Origin: Chionis minor | Lineage: Eukaryota > Chordata > Aves > Charadriiformes > Chionididae | Reading direction: 5' to 3' | Assembly: GCA_013398295.1 (NCBI GenBank) | Contig: VZSF01001511.1 | Span: forward strand, 206,577-270,576 | Length of the DNA stretch: 64,000 nt | Shown: in pieces, positions 26,001-38,780 of the stretch | Layout: each line of letters starts with the position of its first letter | Numbering within the stretch: the stretch's first letter is position 1 | Notes under the pieces: model-generated | Databases searched by the model: none | Told to the model about the DNA's origin: nothing | The model's input: the letters and a program-made list of their open reading frames with translations, nothing else | Translations under genes and position numbers: made by a program

Positions 26001-29000
26001 CCAGAGTCCTTCAAAGGGCTGAGCAGAGGGTTGCTGGTGGCCCGAGCACACCCCATGAGGCCAGTGCCCTGCTCGTGGGTGTGAGGGGGTAGCACCCACC
26101 CAGGGGGAGCAAAGGAGCTGGGGCTCATTCATGACACAATCTCAACAGGCCTCTTGCTCCCCGCGCCCGTGGCTCCTCTGTGCTGTGAACAGTAAATGCT
26201 TCACAGAAACTGCACAGAAACGCGTATGTGAGCTGGGGACAGATTCTGGTGAGTGTCTGAGCCACCCAGCTACAGTGTTAGGGACCTGCTCCCCATCTTC
26301 TCACAGTCCCCAAAGTCTTGAACTCTTGTTGCACTGCAGCACAGCACCGACATCTCATCTGGAGCTCCCTCCTCCAGTTGCACAGCCCAGGTCCGAGCAG
26401 GGGACCAGCCCTGGGGCTGGCTAAGTTGTTTCTCCCCAGGGCTAGCAAGGCTGCACGCTTTTCCCCATGTCTCCTTTCCCTTTCGAGCACCAAGGCTGGC
26501 ATCTCCTGCCTCAGCACCAGACAGGCTTCAGCAGAAGTGCTGTGGGTGGCATGTCCCTCACCCCAGGCTGGGAGATGCTGCCAACATGATTCTTGAGCAG
26601 CACTGGGATCACCCCGCAGCAAGCTGCTTGATGGGGGGCTTGTCCCCCCCACGCAGCACGCCAGAGCTCAGGCATGAGGTAGGCTCTGAGATATGTCCAT
26701 GGCACTGGCCTGGCAAAGCCAGGCGTGAGCAGGGGCTGTCGTGGCTCTGGGTGTCAGCTGTGAACAGTGGGTCTTCTCTTCAAGTCCCCAAAAGGCTTTT
26801 ATGTTTTTTCTCTTTGAGAACCAACCTCCCCTCCTCCCTTTGACAGTTTATAATTACCCAGAGCAACTGATCAGCGACTGTGCCGCTTGCAACATCTGGG
26901 AGATCTTAAGGCAGATCCCAGTCCAAGCTGCACTGATGTAATTGTTTTGCTGGGTGAAGGATGATAACTTTCCCCACGTGTGTTTATACTCCTTCAAAAT
27001 AATCCAATGGTTCTTCTGAAGCTCACTTATGTCAACACGTGCTTTATTGTGTCTTATGTGTTTTTAAAGTGCTGGATGTAAGCAGCTGGAGGAGAAGCCC
27101 CCTTTCGCAGCATACCTCCTCATGTTCTTTTTGGAGTAGCTTGTTGAATCACTACAAAGTATCGAGGCTTTAATGGCTTGATAATGTTTTGGAGGTGCCC
27201 AGGCACACCAATGAGTTTGATATACATATGAAAAGCTAAGTATAAAAATGAATCAAATAAATCCCTGAAAGCTCTAGGGGTGGAGGTGGCTACACCCCTG
27301 CTTTCCATGAGAAACAGCAGAAGCCTGCAATCAGATCTGGAGGCCGGGCAAAGCCAGGCACTCCGCACCCCCAGCCCTGCACCACAAACCAGTGCTCCTG
27401 AATGACTGCAAACCTACGAGTTGTCCAGCAGAAGATGCTGCTCCCAGCAGAAGTTGTCCTCAAGACCTGGGGAATGGACTGGCCGGATAACAACGCTCCT
27501 TGGGGTAAGCCAGCTGAACCTGGGCTACACCACGTGCAAACATTAAACTACAGATCTAAACGTCTGATCTGTCATAATCGCATCACCAGCCCTATAATGG
27601 AAATAGCAGTCTCTCCGTAAGACAGCTGTACTTCTGAAGGGGATTAGGCTGTATTTACTTTTTCCCCAGAACTTCTTTTATTCTGTTTCTTTGAGAAAAA
27701 TAAAGCATCTCTGGCTGCTGCGGGTGCAGACCCTGGTCCCGACTTTGCGCTCCTAGGCAGGGGCGACTGCCTCCGTAAAGCTCCGGAACGCTGATCCCAG
27801 CCCTCCTCTGGTACCTCAGCTCCTGCGCCGCGTGGAGCAGGGCTGAGCCAAACCTCACCTGGCAGCAGAATACATTTTGCTTTTTATCAGAGCCACCTCC
27901 ACGCTGCCGTGACAGTCTCGTGAGCTACAGCAGGCCGGCTGCCGGCAGACGCCTGCTTATACACCGATGGAAAATTAAAGGAGTTTTCTTCCGTTTTCTT
28001 CAGGGTGAGAGATTGCAGCTGAGAAGCGTTTAGGATTGGGAGAATTTTAGTTAATTGAAGTAAACCAAACATATCTAGCTGCTTTTATGGCTATTTCATA
28101 ACAGTATCTTTTTAAGCTAATACTCCACTGGGGAGCACGACTTGCAGACAAAAAACCCTCTGAAGTGCCTTGAAGAGATCTGAGCTTTGGACTCTGAACT
28201 TTGCTGCTTATAAACAATCATTTCAATCTGCTGGGCCACAGTGGGAGTATGAGGCTTCATAAAAGGGCTTAGGTGTTGTAATACTGAGCGCAGCAGCCTT
28301 TAGCTCCGTGTCTCGCTATCCAGCCTCCCCGTGCAATCCAGAAGATTTAGACACAAAGAACCAGATCCGCACAGGCCAGCGGGGAACCACTTGAGGAACC
28401 GCTGAGGAGAGCACAGCCCAGCTGTGCTGAGGTACCTCTTTCTGATCGGGTTTCAAGCCCCAGATCCCTTCTCAGCACAGGAACTGAAGCAGCACACTCT
28501 CATAAAACAGCAACAGCAATCCCAGCACTTGCTGGGGCTTTGGAAGAGAAAGATCCAGTGCTCCTCTTTCCCTGCAGAGATGCCAGCACCCCAAACCCAG
28601 ACCTGCCCTCTAGCTGTTGGGACAACCTCTTGTAACCATTATGGTTTTCACAGAAAGAGACAGATGAGGTTGGGCCAGAGGAGATGGATGCTTAGGTCAC
28701 GTCCAGGCACTCTGGAAGCAGGACAAGTAGAGTTTGGGCTCCACTCATGATCCACTTCAATGGATGATACTTCAGTATTCTTTAGCAAAAACTTTTGCCT
28801 CAGTGAGTGCCGTGAACTTGGGGTTCCCAAAGTCAGGACACGCAGGTGTCGCTCCCTGCAGTGACCTGCAAAGTGGCCTTTGCCAAACCACCACATACCT
28901 CTCCTCACTGTCCTACTCAGTGGCCCCATTTCCCAAAATGTGCTCAGCCACGTGTTTTTCTTTCTGCCCCTTCCCAGTGGCCAACTTTAGTCCCCACATA

Positions 29001-32000
29001 AATGCCCCAACCTCATCTCATCCTCACCCCCAAAGCAGGCAAAGGGCATTGAGGTCAGCTTATTTTCCCTACGCTTATACCAAATCCCCGCACGTGGTTT
29101 CCTAACCTTGGGTCTACCCCAATCCCTCATGCACCCTGCTTCCTCGCTCAAACCCTCGGCTTATCTCCTTGGGTTTATCTGCCAGGGCTGACTCAGGCAC
29201 GGCAGGAGAGAGCCGAGCAGGGCAGGAGCCGGTGCACGGCAATTGCCCGGGCAGGGAAGTCCCTTTCGGCAGGTGGAATCAGGCATTGCCCTTATTTTGA
29301 ACCAGCTTGTAAACCAGCTTAGGAAACAGCCTGAACCAACCTACCTGAGTCAAGGTTTCTCCCGGTGCAGTTAATTACACCTTTCAAAGCAGAACAGAGT
29401 AGGTCAAAGGGACTAACAGCCCCACTCAAACTCCAGAAAATATGTTAATTAGGGAACTAAAGCATTAGCAGAGAAGGGAACAGTGAATCCACACCTTTTT
29501 GGTAAAGAAAAAGGAATAGAGCCCACAGCCTGCCGGCATAAGCTAGCATTAAATCACCAGTGAGCAGAAGGCACTGAGGGCTCCTTCTCCAGACATGCCA
29601 TGAGAACACCCACCTTGCCAGGGAAGCAGAAGTGCACATTTCTGGCACCTCGGGGTGTCAGACCAGCCTGTCATCTAGTCCAGCACCACCAGCACCGAGG
29701 TCCTGGGTGAGACAGGAACTATTTGACGCTGAAGGATTTACAAAGGTGCATTGAAAGGAAGCCGGCAGCTCCGCATGGCCTGCAGAGGAGTTTGAGGAAC
29801 CTGAGTTTTGGGATCAGGCCCAGTTCTTCAAGGGTACTTGGATGTTAACCCAAATTGATTACAATGGAGATAGTTGCCTACAGATTTTTCAGGATTTTAG
29901 CTCTTTGGGCCCGCTAAAAAAGAAGTGAAATCACTCAAGGCATTCAAGTCAGCTGCACACCAGGTGGGACATGGAGCTCCAGCCCTGGTCTCACCACAGA
30001 GCAGCGGTGGCCCAGGTTGCCTCTGCCTGCTCCACACTGCAAGGGCAGCCCTCATCCTGGCCAGTTTCACTCCATGAAAACTGACGGCAAGGGTGCAGCA
30101 GCACTACGGGGAAATCCTGAAGATAATCTTTGACCTTTGCTATCTAGAGAGAAAATGCTTCAAGTAGGAATGTGTTTACCATATTAATGCTAAAACAGTT
30201 CCATTATAATGACAAGCATGATGTTTCATCAAAATTCTTATGAGATTTATATCTGCTGTAGCTCTCCTTCAGATGGAAGTTGGATGTAAAACAAACATAT
30301 GTTTCTTGTTACAGTGCTGCAAAAAATCCATTGTTTCTGGGTTGACCGATTCAAAATTTAAAGAAATCGGTCTGCCATAACAAACATGATCTTCAGCAAT
30401 CAAAACGTATTCTTATATTTCACTATGTATTTAATAGAAGAACTTTAAGTGAAGCACAGGTTTGCTTAAAAGTGATGAAAATTAATCCAAGCTAAAACTG
30501 TGAAACTGCAGGATTAGCCACATCAAACCAGACTCGCTCTTAGTTTGACACACGTAATTTATGTGCCAATAATTTTAATGTGCCAAAGATGTTGTGAACT
30601 CAGACTACAAGAAGACTTCAGTCATTTATAGAATCTGTATAACATTTACATCCAAAAAATGACCTTCATGAAGATGAAGGTTTCAAAGTCAAGTTAAAAA
30701 ATGCAAGATGCACCGTTGCCTCGTGTATTATATACAATCTTAAATCGCAGGTTTGCATTTTTCCCACTAGGAACCCCTCTCATTCCAGAGTGCTTTTCAA
30801 TCTTCTTCAGTTCCTGGCTTAGTTTCGCTTTCTGCACTCCATACAGGCCACAAATGTGTCAGATTATTTGTAAGTTTCTCCACACTTCCCATCAGAGGAA
30901 TAGGATTGTGAGGTCCTTTTCAAGTCTGTACAAATCCCTGTGGATTTGCTCCTGGTACCACCACCTGTAGTGTCCATTGTGTGTATGGATCAATACTGAC
31001 ACTTTCACCTAATATTTTCAGGACAGATCTGAACCTAGACATATACACGATTACTCTGCACTTCTGCAGGGGTAGCTCCGAGCACCATATATTGAGCATT
31101 TAGTGAGTTTCTGTGAACCAAGTGTCTTGCTCAGTGTTACAGAAGAACCTTGTGACAGCAGCAGAAAGAAAATCCCATTCTCCAAACCAGAGCGCTCTTT
31201 CCTTCATCATCAGACTATCTTTTCACCTCTGGCAATTTGACCCCCTTTACCGTTACCAAGTTTTTGCTTCAAATGAAGTAAGTTTGCTGACAGCACGCTC
31301 GTGTCTGCACAGTCCTGGATCACTCACAGAGGAGCATAAGGAATACGGCAGGATCCCACAGACAGCTGCACAGGCGGGATGGAAGCATTACAAGGAAATT
31401 ACATGTCTGAAAATCCCTAATTTTTGCGAGTCCATTCCTTCCCATCCCAGATATTTTTAACAGTAAATGTAAGGATTCAGAGGTGGGAATTACACTGACC
31501 CTCCCAACTTGTCACCAGCAGGACTCAGATCTTCCACACAAGAAAACTCCCATTTCCTCTAGCTACGGAGTCAGGTACTCAGTGTGCGCAGAGGGGAACA
31601 CGAGAGGGTGAAATACAAAATGTCTTCCAAGCTACTCATCTATTAGCCAGTAGCACAAGCATCTAAATCTCACATTGCACATTCTAGGTAAGAGCTTATG
31701 GTCTCTAACACAAAGCTGCTACAGCTCCTGGTTCCCAGGCAACAGATATCCCTCTCTTACACCCACCTCCTTCCTCCCTGTTTCTTACTTATTTTTAGAT
31801 TCTCCAAAACGCCTCAAAGAATACACACCCTTCTCTGCCAAAAACCAACAAATACATTTTCCTTACAAATACCATTCCAAGATACAACTAAACAGTATTC
31901 ATCGAACTTTTTCAAAATCCTTCAACAGGAGACTACTGCACATCAGAAGAACTTCAGTTAAAAATGATTTATCCAAGTCAGAAGCGCCCAAAAACCTGTC

Positions 32001-33950
32001 TAAATGAAAGCTGTCAAACAACCTCAGCAAACTGCAAGCTCTTAACATGGCTTCCTTTTCTCTCCTCCCCTTGAACTGCTATAAAGATCACTTGGAAAGA
32101 CCCTTTTATTAATTTCTACTTGCCCCGACTCTTAAAGTGTTAAATTTGAGTGAAGAGGACAGTGATTCCAGATGTGTTAGGCCAATTGGAGCATGGCTGC
32201 TTTGTACTCCACTCAAAGCTCAGCCTGTTTTTAAAGTGCCTGATGCCAACAAAACCCTTTTCTCTAAACCAAGTAATTTTTGAAAGACTTTTTGAACATT
32301 AATCTTAATCCAAACCTATGGTCAATGAAGCAGACGCCATCTTTCTACAAAATCCCAGCTTTTGTAGCAGTTTGACCAGCTGCACCTTTCAAGTGCTACT
32401 TCCATTAGACAATAGGTCTTCCAATATTATTCTAACAGATAATGAAATAGATCTAATTCCATTAGAAAAAATAAGTATTCTAATAATTGAATAAATAGAA
32501 GCGTGAAACTTCAGGCCCTATTTGTCTCTTGGAAGAAAATAAACATTTCTCTTTTTAAAGTATAAATACATTTATTTAAATTTAAAATAAATTTTCTATT
32601 TTTAAAAATAAAAATTTCTATTTTTGCAAAATAGATTATATAAAATATAAATTTTGCAAAAATACATCAAATTACTTATGCTTAAATCTAAGATTTTACT
32701 ATAGGAGATAAAAGAAGCCTAGCATTCTCAATATAATCTCCCCACAGACTTTTAAGGAGTATCAGTGATGCAGATATTTTTGCACAGTTTTTTTTTTTTT
32801 ACTGCATCAAGCTGCAAAGTTTTGAAATAAATATTTCACCCAGGGATCACTGTCTCCATCTTACAGATGTAATCAACTGAAGCAAATAAATGAAGGTTAC
32901 TAACAGTGATAAGCAAAGCTTAAAGACAGTTTCCATTCTAACATCTAATCCAGTGTTGTATTTATCTGGTCATACCAATTCAAACCTACGGACCTGGTTT
33001 GCTCTGTGTTTACATAATTTTGTTTGTTTGTTTTTCTAAATCACTCTACCTATTGGTCAATGAATTCTCGCATTTGGCAGACAAGCATGCTAACAAAAAG
33101 GAAAAAACAAACCTTGAGACTATCAGACAAGATGGTGTACTTCACACAGAAGGCTGTATGACAGGCTTTGAATTTCATGTTATACCAAAATCTGTCTCAA
33201 ATTAACACTACCATTAAACTACGGAAAACTAAACTCAAGGTCTTCAGCCAGCAAGGGCTGGTATTTTCTGGATACAGCTGAATTTCTTCTGTTTTTAAGC
33301 AGGGCCTGAATTCCATGTGTATCTCTAATGGCATTAAGCCTGACAGTTTAAAATACTTGATACCAATCACTGTAACAACAGCATACTTTAGGCCATGAAA
33401 AAAATACATAGGAAATTAATTATACTGTTGAAAGCACATTGGCAAACCACTTTTACCCTTTAAAAGGATAAAAAGTCTTAAGAAGCTGAAGCGAGACACT
33501 CATTATGGTTTATATGAAAATAGTCTTTTAAGGATTAACAACGCATATGGTACAAAAAGCTAGTGAAACATTTCCTGATTTTGTGATAAGGGAATTATCA
33601 ATATTTTCCATTACTGCAATATGTATGTGCTTAGATGCACGGAGTATTACATTGTGCTATCTCATGATGCCATTGTAACATCAAGCACCGGTCCAGTATT
33701 GTTGTCTCCAGGGAGAAGCGATGAAGGAAATAAGCAATGCCTTTTTAATTTAACAGTAACTAGCACCAACAGCCTTGCGTGTTTCTTACTTAACCCTACA
33801 ACTGCAGAAAACAGCTGTACTATGAAAAGGGTAAGAATCAAAAAGCTGGAATGAAGACTGCATACCACTAAGCTAATATGTAACATATATACTCATAGGA
33901 AAGATCTGAACGTTAGCTTGTTAACATTTACAAAGAACTCTTCCAAGTAG
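20071..33950. other. Intergenic, no gene recognised
   Basis: No coding exon or recognisable mobile element is visible. The stretch alternates AT-rich single-copy DNA (22.1-23.1 kb, 24.2-25.1 kb, 30.1-33.9 kb) with a GC-richer block at about 25.15-26.75 kb whose open frames do not resemble known proteins. A very AT-rich low-complexity patch lies at 32,555-32,665. The right end is the region downstream of UQCRB. Confidence 0.5.
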
Positions 33951-33968
33951 ATTTTATACTTTGACATG

Positions 33969-33974
33969 TTTATT
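33969..33974 (-). terminator. UQCRB: UQCRB polyadenylation signal AATAAA
   Basis: AATAAA on the minus strand lies about 140 bases past the UQCRB stop codon, so it predicts a 3' UTR of roughly 160 bases. It is the first canonical signal after the stop. Confidence 0.6.
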
Positions 33975-34111
33975 TTAGTTGGATGAACAGATTCAATGAA
34001 CAAGCTGAAACAGTATTCCTCAGCTTCACATTTGCCTCCCTGGAGACTTCCATAACCAAATGTTTAAAAGTATCAGAAATACGTGGATATTTGCAAGAAG
34101 TAGTTCAACAG

Positions 34112-34189
34112 TTATTTCTTGTTCCATGCTTCTCTTTCAAGTCTTTCACGGATTACTTCTTTTAGGTATGGTTCAAGATAATGCTTATC
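34112..34189 (-). CDS. UQCRB: UQCRB exon 4 (C-terminus, stop)
   Basis: After a TTTTTCAG acceptor this exon reads [16 protein letters not shown] and on to NKK-stop (TAA at 34,114-34,112). It is 78 bases with phase 0 entry. The acidic/basic helix is the conserved C-terminus of the family. Confidence 0.95.
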   Translation of the reverse strand, partial: DKHYLEPYLKEVIRERLEREAWNKK

Positions 34190-37100
34190 CTGAAAAAGAA
34201 GAGAATATATTTAAACTTATAGGTAGGTCCAGAAACATCTCAAGCCATTCCTACAGGCTACTTATCTCTCATTCCTCCTCAAATTTGAATAAAACCCAAA
34301 CTAACAAGAAGAAAAAAAAAAAAAAAGAAATCGAACGTTACTCACTCTGAAAAGGTAAACTTTGTATCTGCCAAGTCCGCAATGACAAGTTCTTTACTGC
34401 AGCAACCACTACTAATTCCTAATGCCTTGCCAACATTAACAAGCAGAGTCACGCTTCCAGCTATACCTTCAGAAACAATGTTCTTTTGGCAAATACCCAA
34501 ATGTACAAAATTCATTTTAATTAGTTCAAAGTCCAGCTATAATACTCTGGAGAAACTAATTTTGAACTTGCCTTCTAAATAGCACTGTAAACTTGGATTC
34601 CATGAAACACCTTGATTGTGTTTAACAGTTACAAACCAAACTGCTGCTTAAGGAACTACACAACCAGTTATTCAATGCAGCAGTTATGCAAGTATGACCA
34701 GTAAGACCACAAGAAACAGCCTCGGCTTATATAGAGAAACATAATACCCTTGTACTATCCAATAGTCAAAAGTTTACTGATAAGGTTCCTCTCTGCCTTG
34801 TAATTTGGAGAAAGCCGAGATGGACAGTAATACAAAAATCTGTGAATCAATCCACTACAAAAAAATTATTCAGTTACATCTGAAAAGGAAAGCGTAATTT
34901 GTTTTTCAAATTACAAGACAACACTCATTTTAATGCAAGATTTCCTTTTAAACTGGGACTGTTTAGCCTGGAGAAAAGGAAGCTTATCGGTCTTAACAAC
35001 TACCCGAAAGGAGGTTGTAGAGAGGTGGGGGTCAATCTCTTCTCCCAAGTAACACACGATAGGACAAGAGGAAACGGCCTCAAGTTGTGCCAGGGGAGGT
35101 TTAGATTGGATATTAGGGAAAAATTCTTCACCAAAGGGGTTGTCAAGCAGTGGAACAGGCTGCCCAGGGAAGTGGCTGAGTCACCATCCCTGGAGGTGTT
35201 TAAAAGATGATGCCGAAGTGGTGCTTCGGGACACTGTTTAGTGGTGGACTTGGCAATGCTAGGTAAATGGTTGGATTTGATGATCTTAAAGGTCTTTTCC
35301 AACCTAAACAATGCTACGATTCTACGAAATTATTCTTCCTTGGCCTCTTCATAAATAAAAGCTTTGGCTCGAGATTTTCTACAAAATTAAGAAATTAATC
35401 AGAAAAGCAAGAGACCTTTTACAAGAATTTCAAACTAGTTACAGTGTACTTCTTTATCTGATACCTTAGAATAAACACTTTGACTGAATACCAACAATGT
35501 GCTATGGCTCTGAGCTGTAGTTTAAGCTTTTGTCATCTTGAGAAAATTTTTGTAATTTCCACTGACAAATAGAGATTTTTAAATCAAATCTTTGTTTTCC
35601 AGAGATGTCTTACTAGATACACACTCATTTACTCATTATAAAGAACATGTAAGCGTGTATCTCTTCAGAGACTGAAAATCCCAAAGACTGGTCCTAGCAG
35701 TGCCATTCAAGACCTCCACCTTGGGAAACACTCCATACACATACCTCTTCGTACTTCACCCACTGGTCTTTTGGAAGGATCTGATGTTTCAGGCTCAAGT
35801 CGAGTGCTCGCTTTATGCGAAACATTCTTTCATTGTAAAGATGTTCTGGAAGTCTCTTCAGTGCTTCTTTTACATCATCATCTTCATACAGTGTATCATC
35901 TCGCATTAAACCTATACCAAGAAGATTTTACAATATCACTGAATAAATGTTCTTAAGTAAGATTTAGGATTGACACAGGTGTTTCTACATAACACGGGCA
36001 AAATATTTCCAATGTGGTTAAACATTTTGATCTTACGTGACCCCCATTAAAACAGAAATGTCTTTTGAGCCACGTATTCTTGAATTCAGTTTTGTAATTA
36101 TTTCAAAGTCACAGGGAGCATGGCTGCTAGTTTAATCACTAAATTCAGTGTTTCACCTTCATTTTCAGTTGTGCTCCCAGAAAAGGAGCAAAAAGCATTA
36201 ATGCTTTCAATAATTTCAGTAGACGTGTGTAAGAAGAGGGGTAAAGCACTGCATCTCTGGAGGAAAGACCTAAACTTATTCCTCTACAGTTGTTTTGCAA
36301 TTATTTTTTTTTTTCTAACTTCCCCAGGACAGGTATGTCAACTTCCTTTAAATGATTTGCTCATATTGTGGTCAGCAGTACATTACAGCCTCGGAATATT
36401 CAGATTCTCTTACCATTCAGAAACAGTTCTGCCATCTAAATAGTTGAAACAAACTCGTTAAGAACTCTGAACAAATTGAAGACAATACAATCAAAGCAAC
36501 CTCTTGTACATAAGGAAAGGCTACTTTTACACCTGCTTCACCACTGTGCAGGCCAGAGAGCCACCAAGTGAAGTTATCGTGATACAAAGGGCAGAACTAA
36601 CTAAATCCCTTTTTACACTTCGGATACTCTGCGTAAGTATCGCAGAGAGACTGACTGCTATCAGTGGGAACCTCTCCAGCTTCAAGGGCAGCCTTTGGGT
36701 TAGAAGACACTGGCCAGTGAAAGTGACTTGGTGGGAAACGAGAAATAATCAAGCTCCCACGACTGCTTTGTGAAAGGTTTTTCAACTGTTCCAGCTTAAC
36801 CTTAGTTGTTATAAGTTATTTCACTAAAAACAAGAGCAAACACAGCAATAACAGAAAAGTCACTGATTGATTACTAGGTAACAATCATGATGACTGAAGC
36901 TATTGCTAACTTTTTCCCCACAAAAGCGGTAGCTAATTTTGATCAAAAAAGATTATGTCAAAATGCATGTACATACATCAGTTACGAGCCATAACTAGTT
37001 TGAGGATTGTTACTTTTGCAGAGTTTTTAAAACTCAGTGGAACACTTACCGAGTTTGTTGAATCCAGCTGCATTATAATACCACTTGCGAATCCTGTCTA

Positions 37101-38468
37101 TCAGGCGACCGCCTCCTGCAACTGAACGTGACCACCATCAGTTTCAGAGCAAGACAAAATTCAATGTTTACACACTACTATTACAGCAACAAATATTTGC
37201 TGGCCTCCTTCACAGGCAGTAATGCAACAGTATATTAAGTCTGAATCTGAACATATACGACTTGGCCTCTCTGTTTTTCAGTATCCCTTAACTGACACTG
37301 AATAGGCAGAATGAGTGCTTGTTATGTACGATAATTTGACCTCTGCTTTGCTAAGTTTGAATATTAGACTGCTTTAAAACTTGGAACAATGCTAATAGTT
37401 CATTGTCAAAGACAGCACCAATGCTTTTAGGCTCCATAATTCTTACTTGAGCTAAAAAGATAATGTTCTACATAAAGCAAAACCATTAAACTTTTCAAAT
37501 CATTTACCTAAGTTCCACACCTCTCACTGTTGGTTACTTTGCTTTCAAGGCCAGCATACTATTACAACATTAACCTTCTGCTCTCCTCTCCAGTTACTTA
37601 AATACTATTCCAGAGCCTCCTTTTTCAGGGAGCTGCCAAAGTCAACTGGAAAGCCAACACTGACATCTCAAAAAAGATCATTTGCTTCAAAAAAATAAAA
37701 AATAAAACACACTGTATGTAGAATGCTCATTGTTCCTTAACTATGATTTTGGATAGCAAAGGCGTTTTTACATGTAATCAAGTGCAATGCTGTACCAGGT
37801 ACCATTAAAGCAACCGGTAACCATTAAAGTAACTCGACAAGGAGGCTGGAAATCCAGGAACAGCACAAGATGGGCAATGCAGCCAGGGCAAGCTCTTTCA
37901 CGACTAAGTTAGTTATCTTACTAAGTGATGCAATAAAATGTGTGATACCAGTACAGCACTGGCACACTACCTCATCAGGCCTTACTCTTTCGTACTTTAG
38001 GACTCGAGAAGGAACAACGTCAGACCAACTAGGCCTGCAGCCAGTACCGGGGCAGGACAGCGATCCCCGGGGCCCCTGCGGCGCAGCCCAAGGGCTCCTC
38101 CAGTGCTCCCGGGCACCTTCTGGCCCGCCGCTCCTAGAAAACCTCGGTACCGGAGCCAGGTTCCCTCCGCCGAGGCGCACACCGAGGGGCCGCCGCTCGG
38201 GAGGGACGGCGAGGAGACCCGCCGCCGGGGCCGGGGCCGAGGCCGCGCCAGCGCTGCCCCAGCTGCGAGCGCTGTCCCCGGCAAGGGCACACGGTGCGCC
38301 GTGCCCCCCGCCCACCGGCTCCCCATCTCCCCATCTCCCCCTGACGGCCCGGCCCGGCCCGCGTCCCGGCGCCGCACAGAGCGAGCCCAGCACCGCGAAA
38401 GGCGCGGCCCTACACGACCACCCCCGGCCGCCCTCCGCCGCCGCCTCACCGGACGCCCTCGCCGCCAT
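34112..38468 (-). CDS. UQCRB: UQCRB gene, cytochrome bc1 complex subunit 7 (four exons)
   Basis: UQCRB is the 14-kDa (subunit 7, yeast Qcr7) protein of mitochondrial complex III. It sits on the matrix side of the inner membrane, contacts cytochrome b and is needed for assembly and for ubiquinol-cytochrome c electron transfer. Four exons (38,450-38,468; 37,050-37,121; 35,745-35,911; 34,112-34,189) join to 336 bases: 111 codons plus stop, the same length as human. Conserved blocks in order are [15 protein letters not shown] (about residues 17-31), [11 protein letters not shown] (about 60-70), HQILPK and [13 protein letters not shown] near the C-terminus. There is no cleavable transit peptide, as usual for this subunit. 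Introns have GT-AG ends. Intron 3 holds a CR1 copy in antisense. The gene is head-to-tail with MTERF3, as in human. Confidence 0.96.
34951..35327 (+). mobile_element. CR1 LINE 3' fragment in UQCRB intron 3
   Basis: A plus-strand CR1, antisense to UQCRB. One frame still reads the ORF2 C-terminus (LFSLEKRKL, then [19 protein letters not shown], then [19 protein letters not shown]) up to about 35,210. The 3' UTR follows, with GATGATCTTAAAGGTCTTTT and a final ATTCTACG. The copy is 5'-truncated. Its 3' end differs from the other CR1 copies in the window, so it belongs to another subfamily. Confidence 0.93.
35745..35911 (-). CDS. UQCRB: UQCRB exon 3
   Basis: This exon encodes [17 protein letters not shown] through [20 protein letters not shown] to KYEE. 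It is the best conserved part of the gene, with nearly every residue matching human UQCRB. The acceptor is TATAG at 35,912 and the donor GTATGT begins at 35,744. It is 167 bases. Confidence 0.97.
37050..37121 (-). CDS. UQCRB: UQCRB exon 2
   Basis: This exon encodes the remainder of the N-terminus, [20 protein letters not shown] then FNKLG, and ends at a GTAAGTG donor. I place the start at 37,121, after TTCAG, because that gives exactly the human protein length. A second acceptor (TTGCAG) 6 bases further in would start the exon at 37,115 and drop two residues in frame. Confidence 0.92.
38450..38468 (-). CDS. UQCRB: UQCRB exon 1 (start codon, 6 codons)
   Basis: ATG at 38,468-38,466 encodes MAARAS plus one base before a GTGAGG donor at 38,449. 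Only this short reading is coding, and the longer open frame beyond it is intron. The start fits the human MAGKQA start in length. Confidence 0.85.
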
Positions 38469-38471
38469 GTT
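38461..38471 (-). promoter_or_regulatory. UQCRB: YY1-type motif over the UQCRB start codon
   Basis: AACATGGCGGC on the minus strand matches the YY1 consensus AANATGGCGGC exactly and includes the initiator ATG. YY1 sites over the start region are common in nuclear genes for mitochondrial proteins. Confidence 0.55.
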
Positions 38472-38555
38472 GACCTCGCAGCGGCGCGCTGCCTTCTGGG
38501 TAACCCGCAGCTCTCGGGGGGCGGGGGCGGGCCCGCCAATGCCGCCGCAGCGCTA

Positions 38556-38565
38556 GCGCATGCGC
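38556..38565. promoter_or_regulatory. UQCRB: NRF-1 site upstream of UQCRB
   Basis: GCGCATGCGC, the palindromic core of the NRF-1 consensus, lies 88 bases upstream of the start codon. The two outer bases (A and C) do not fit the full YGCGCAYGCGCR form. NRF-1 is the standard activator of nuclear respiratory-chain genes. Confidence 0.6.
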
Positions 38566-38780
38566 CCCGGCGGGGTGAGGGGCGGCCCGGCACCGGTGCC
38601 GGGCCCGCTCGTCCCGTATCCCCGGGGACGGAGACCGCCCGGCGGCCTGTCCCCGCCTCGGCCTCCCCCCAGCCCCTCCTCTGGCGCGGGAGCTCCGTCG
38701 TAACAGCCGCCGGCCCGCCCTGAGGCACCGGCCCCCGGGCGGGAAGAGCGACGAGAGGCCGTGGCGGGCAGCGTGAAGGC

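Larger units (their letters stand above)
38020..38780. promoter_or_regulatory. UQCRB: CpG island around the UQCRB start
   Basis: This is a dense CpG island spanning intron 1, exon 1 and the promoter. Upstream of the start codon are an inverted CCAAT box (38,536-38,540), GC boxes (about 38,518-38,533) and an NRF-1 core (38,556-38,565). No TATA box is seen. The long open frames in the island result from GC content. Confidence 0.75.

Noticed and set aside
37870..38728. Long overlapping open frames (over 200 codons) on both strands around the UQCRB start
   Set aside because: They result from GC-rich, stop-poor CpG-island sequence. Only the first six codons plus one base are coding, since the UQCRB frame continues at exon 2.
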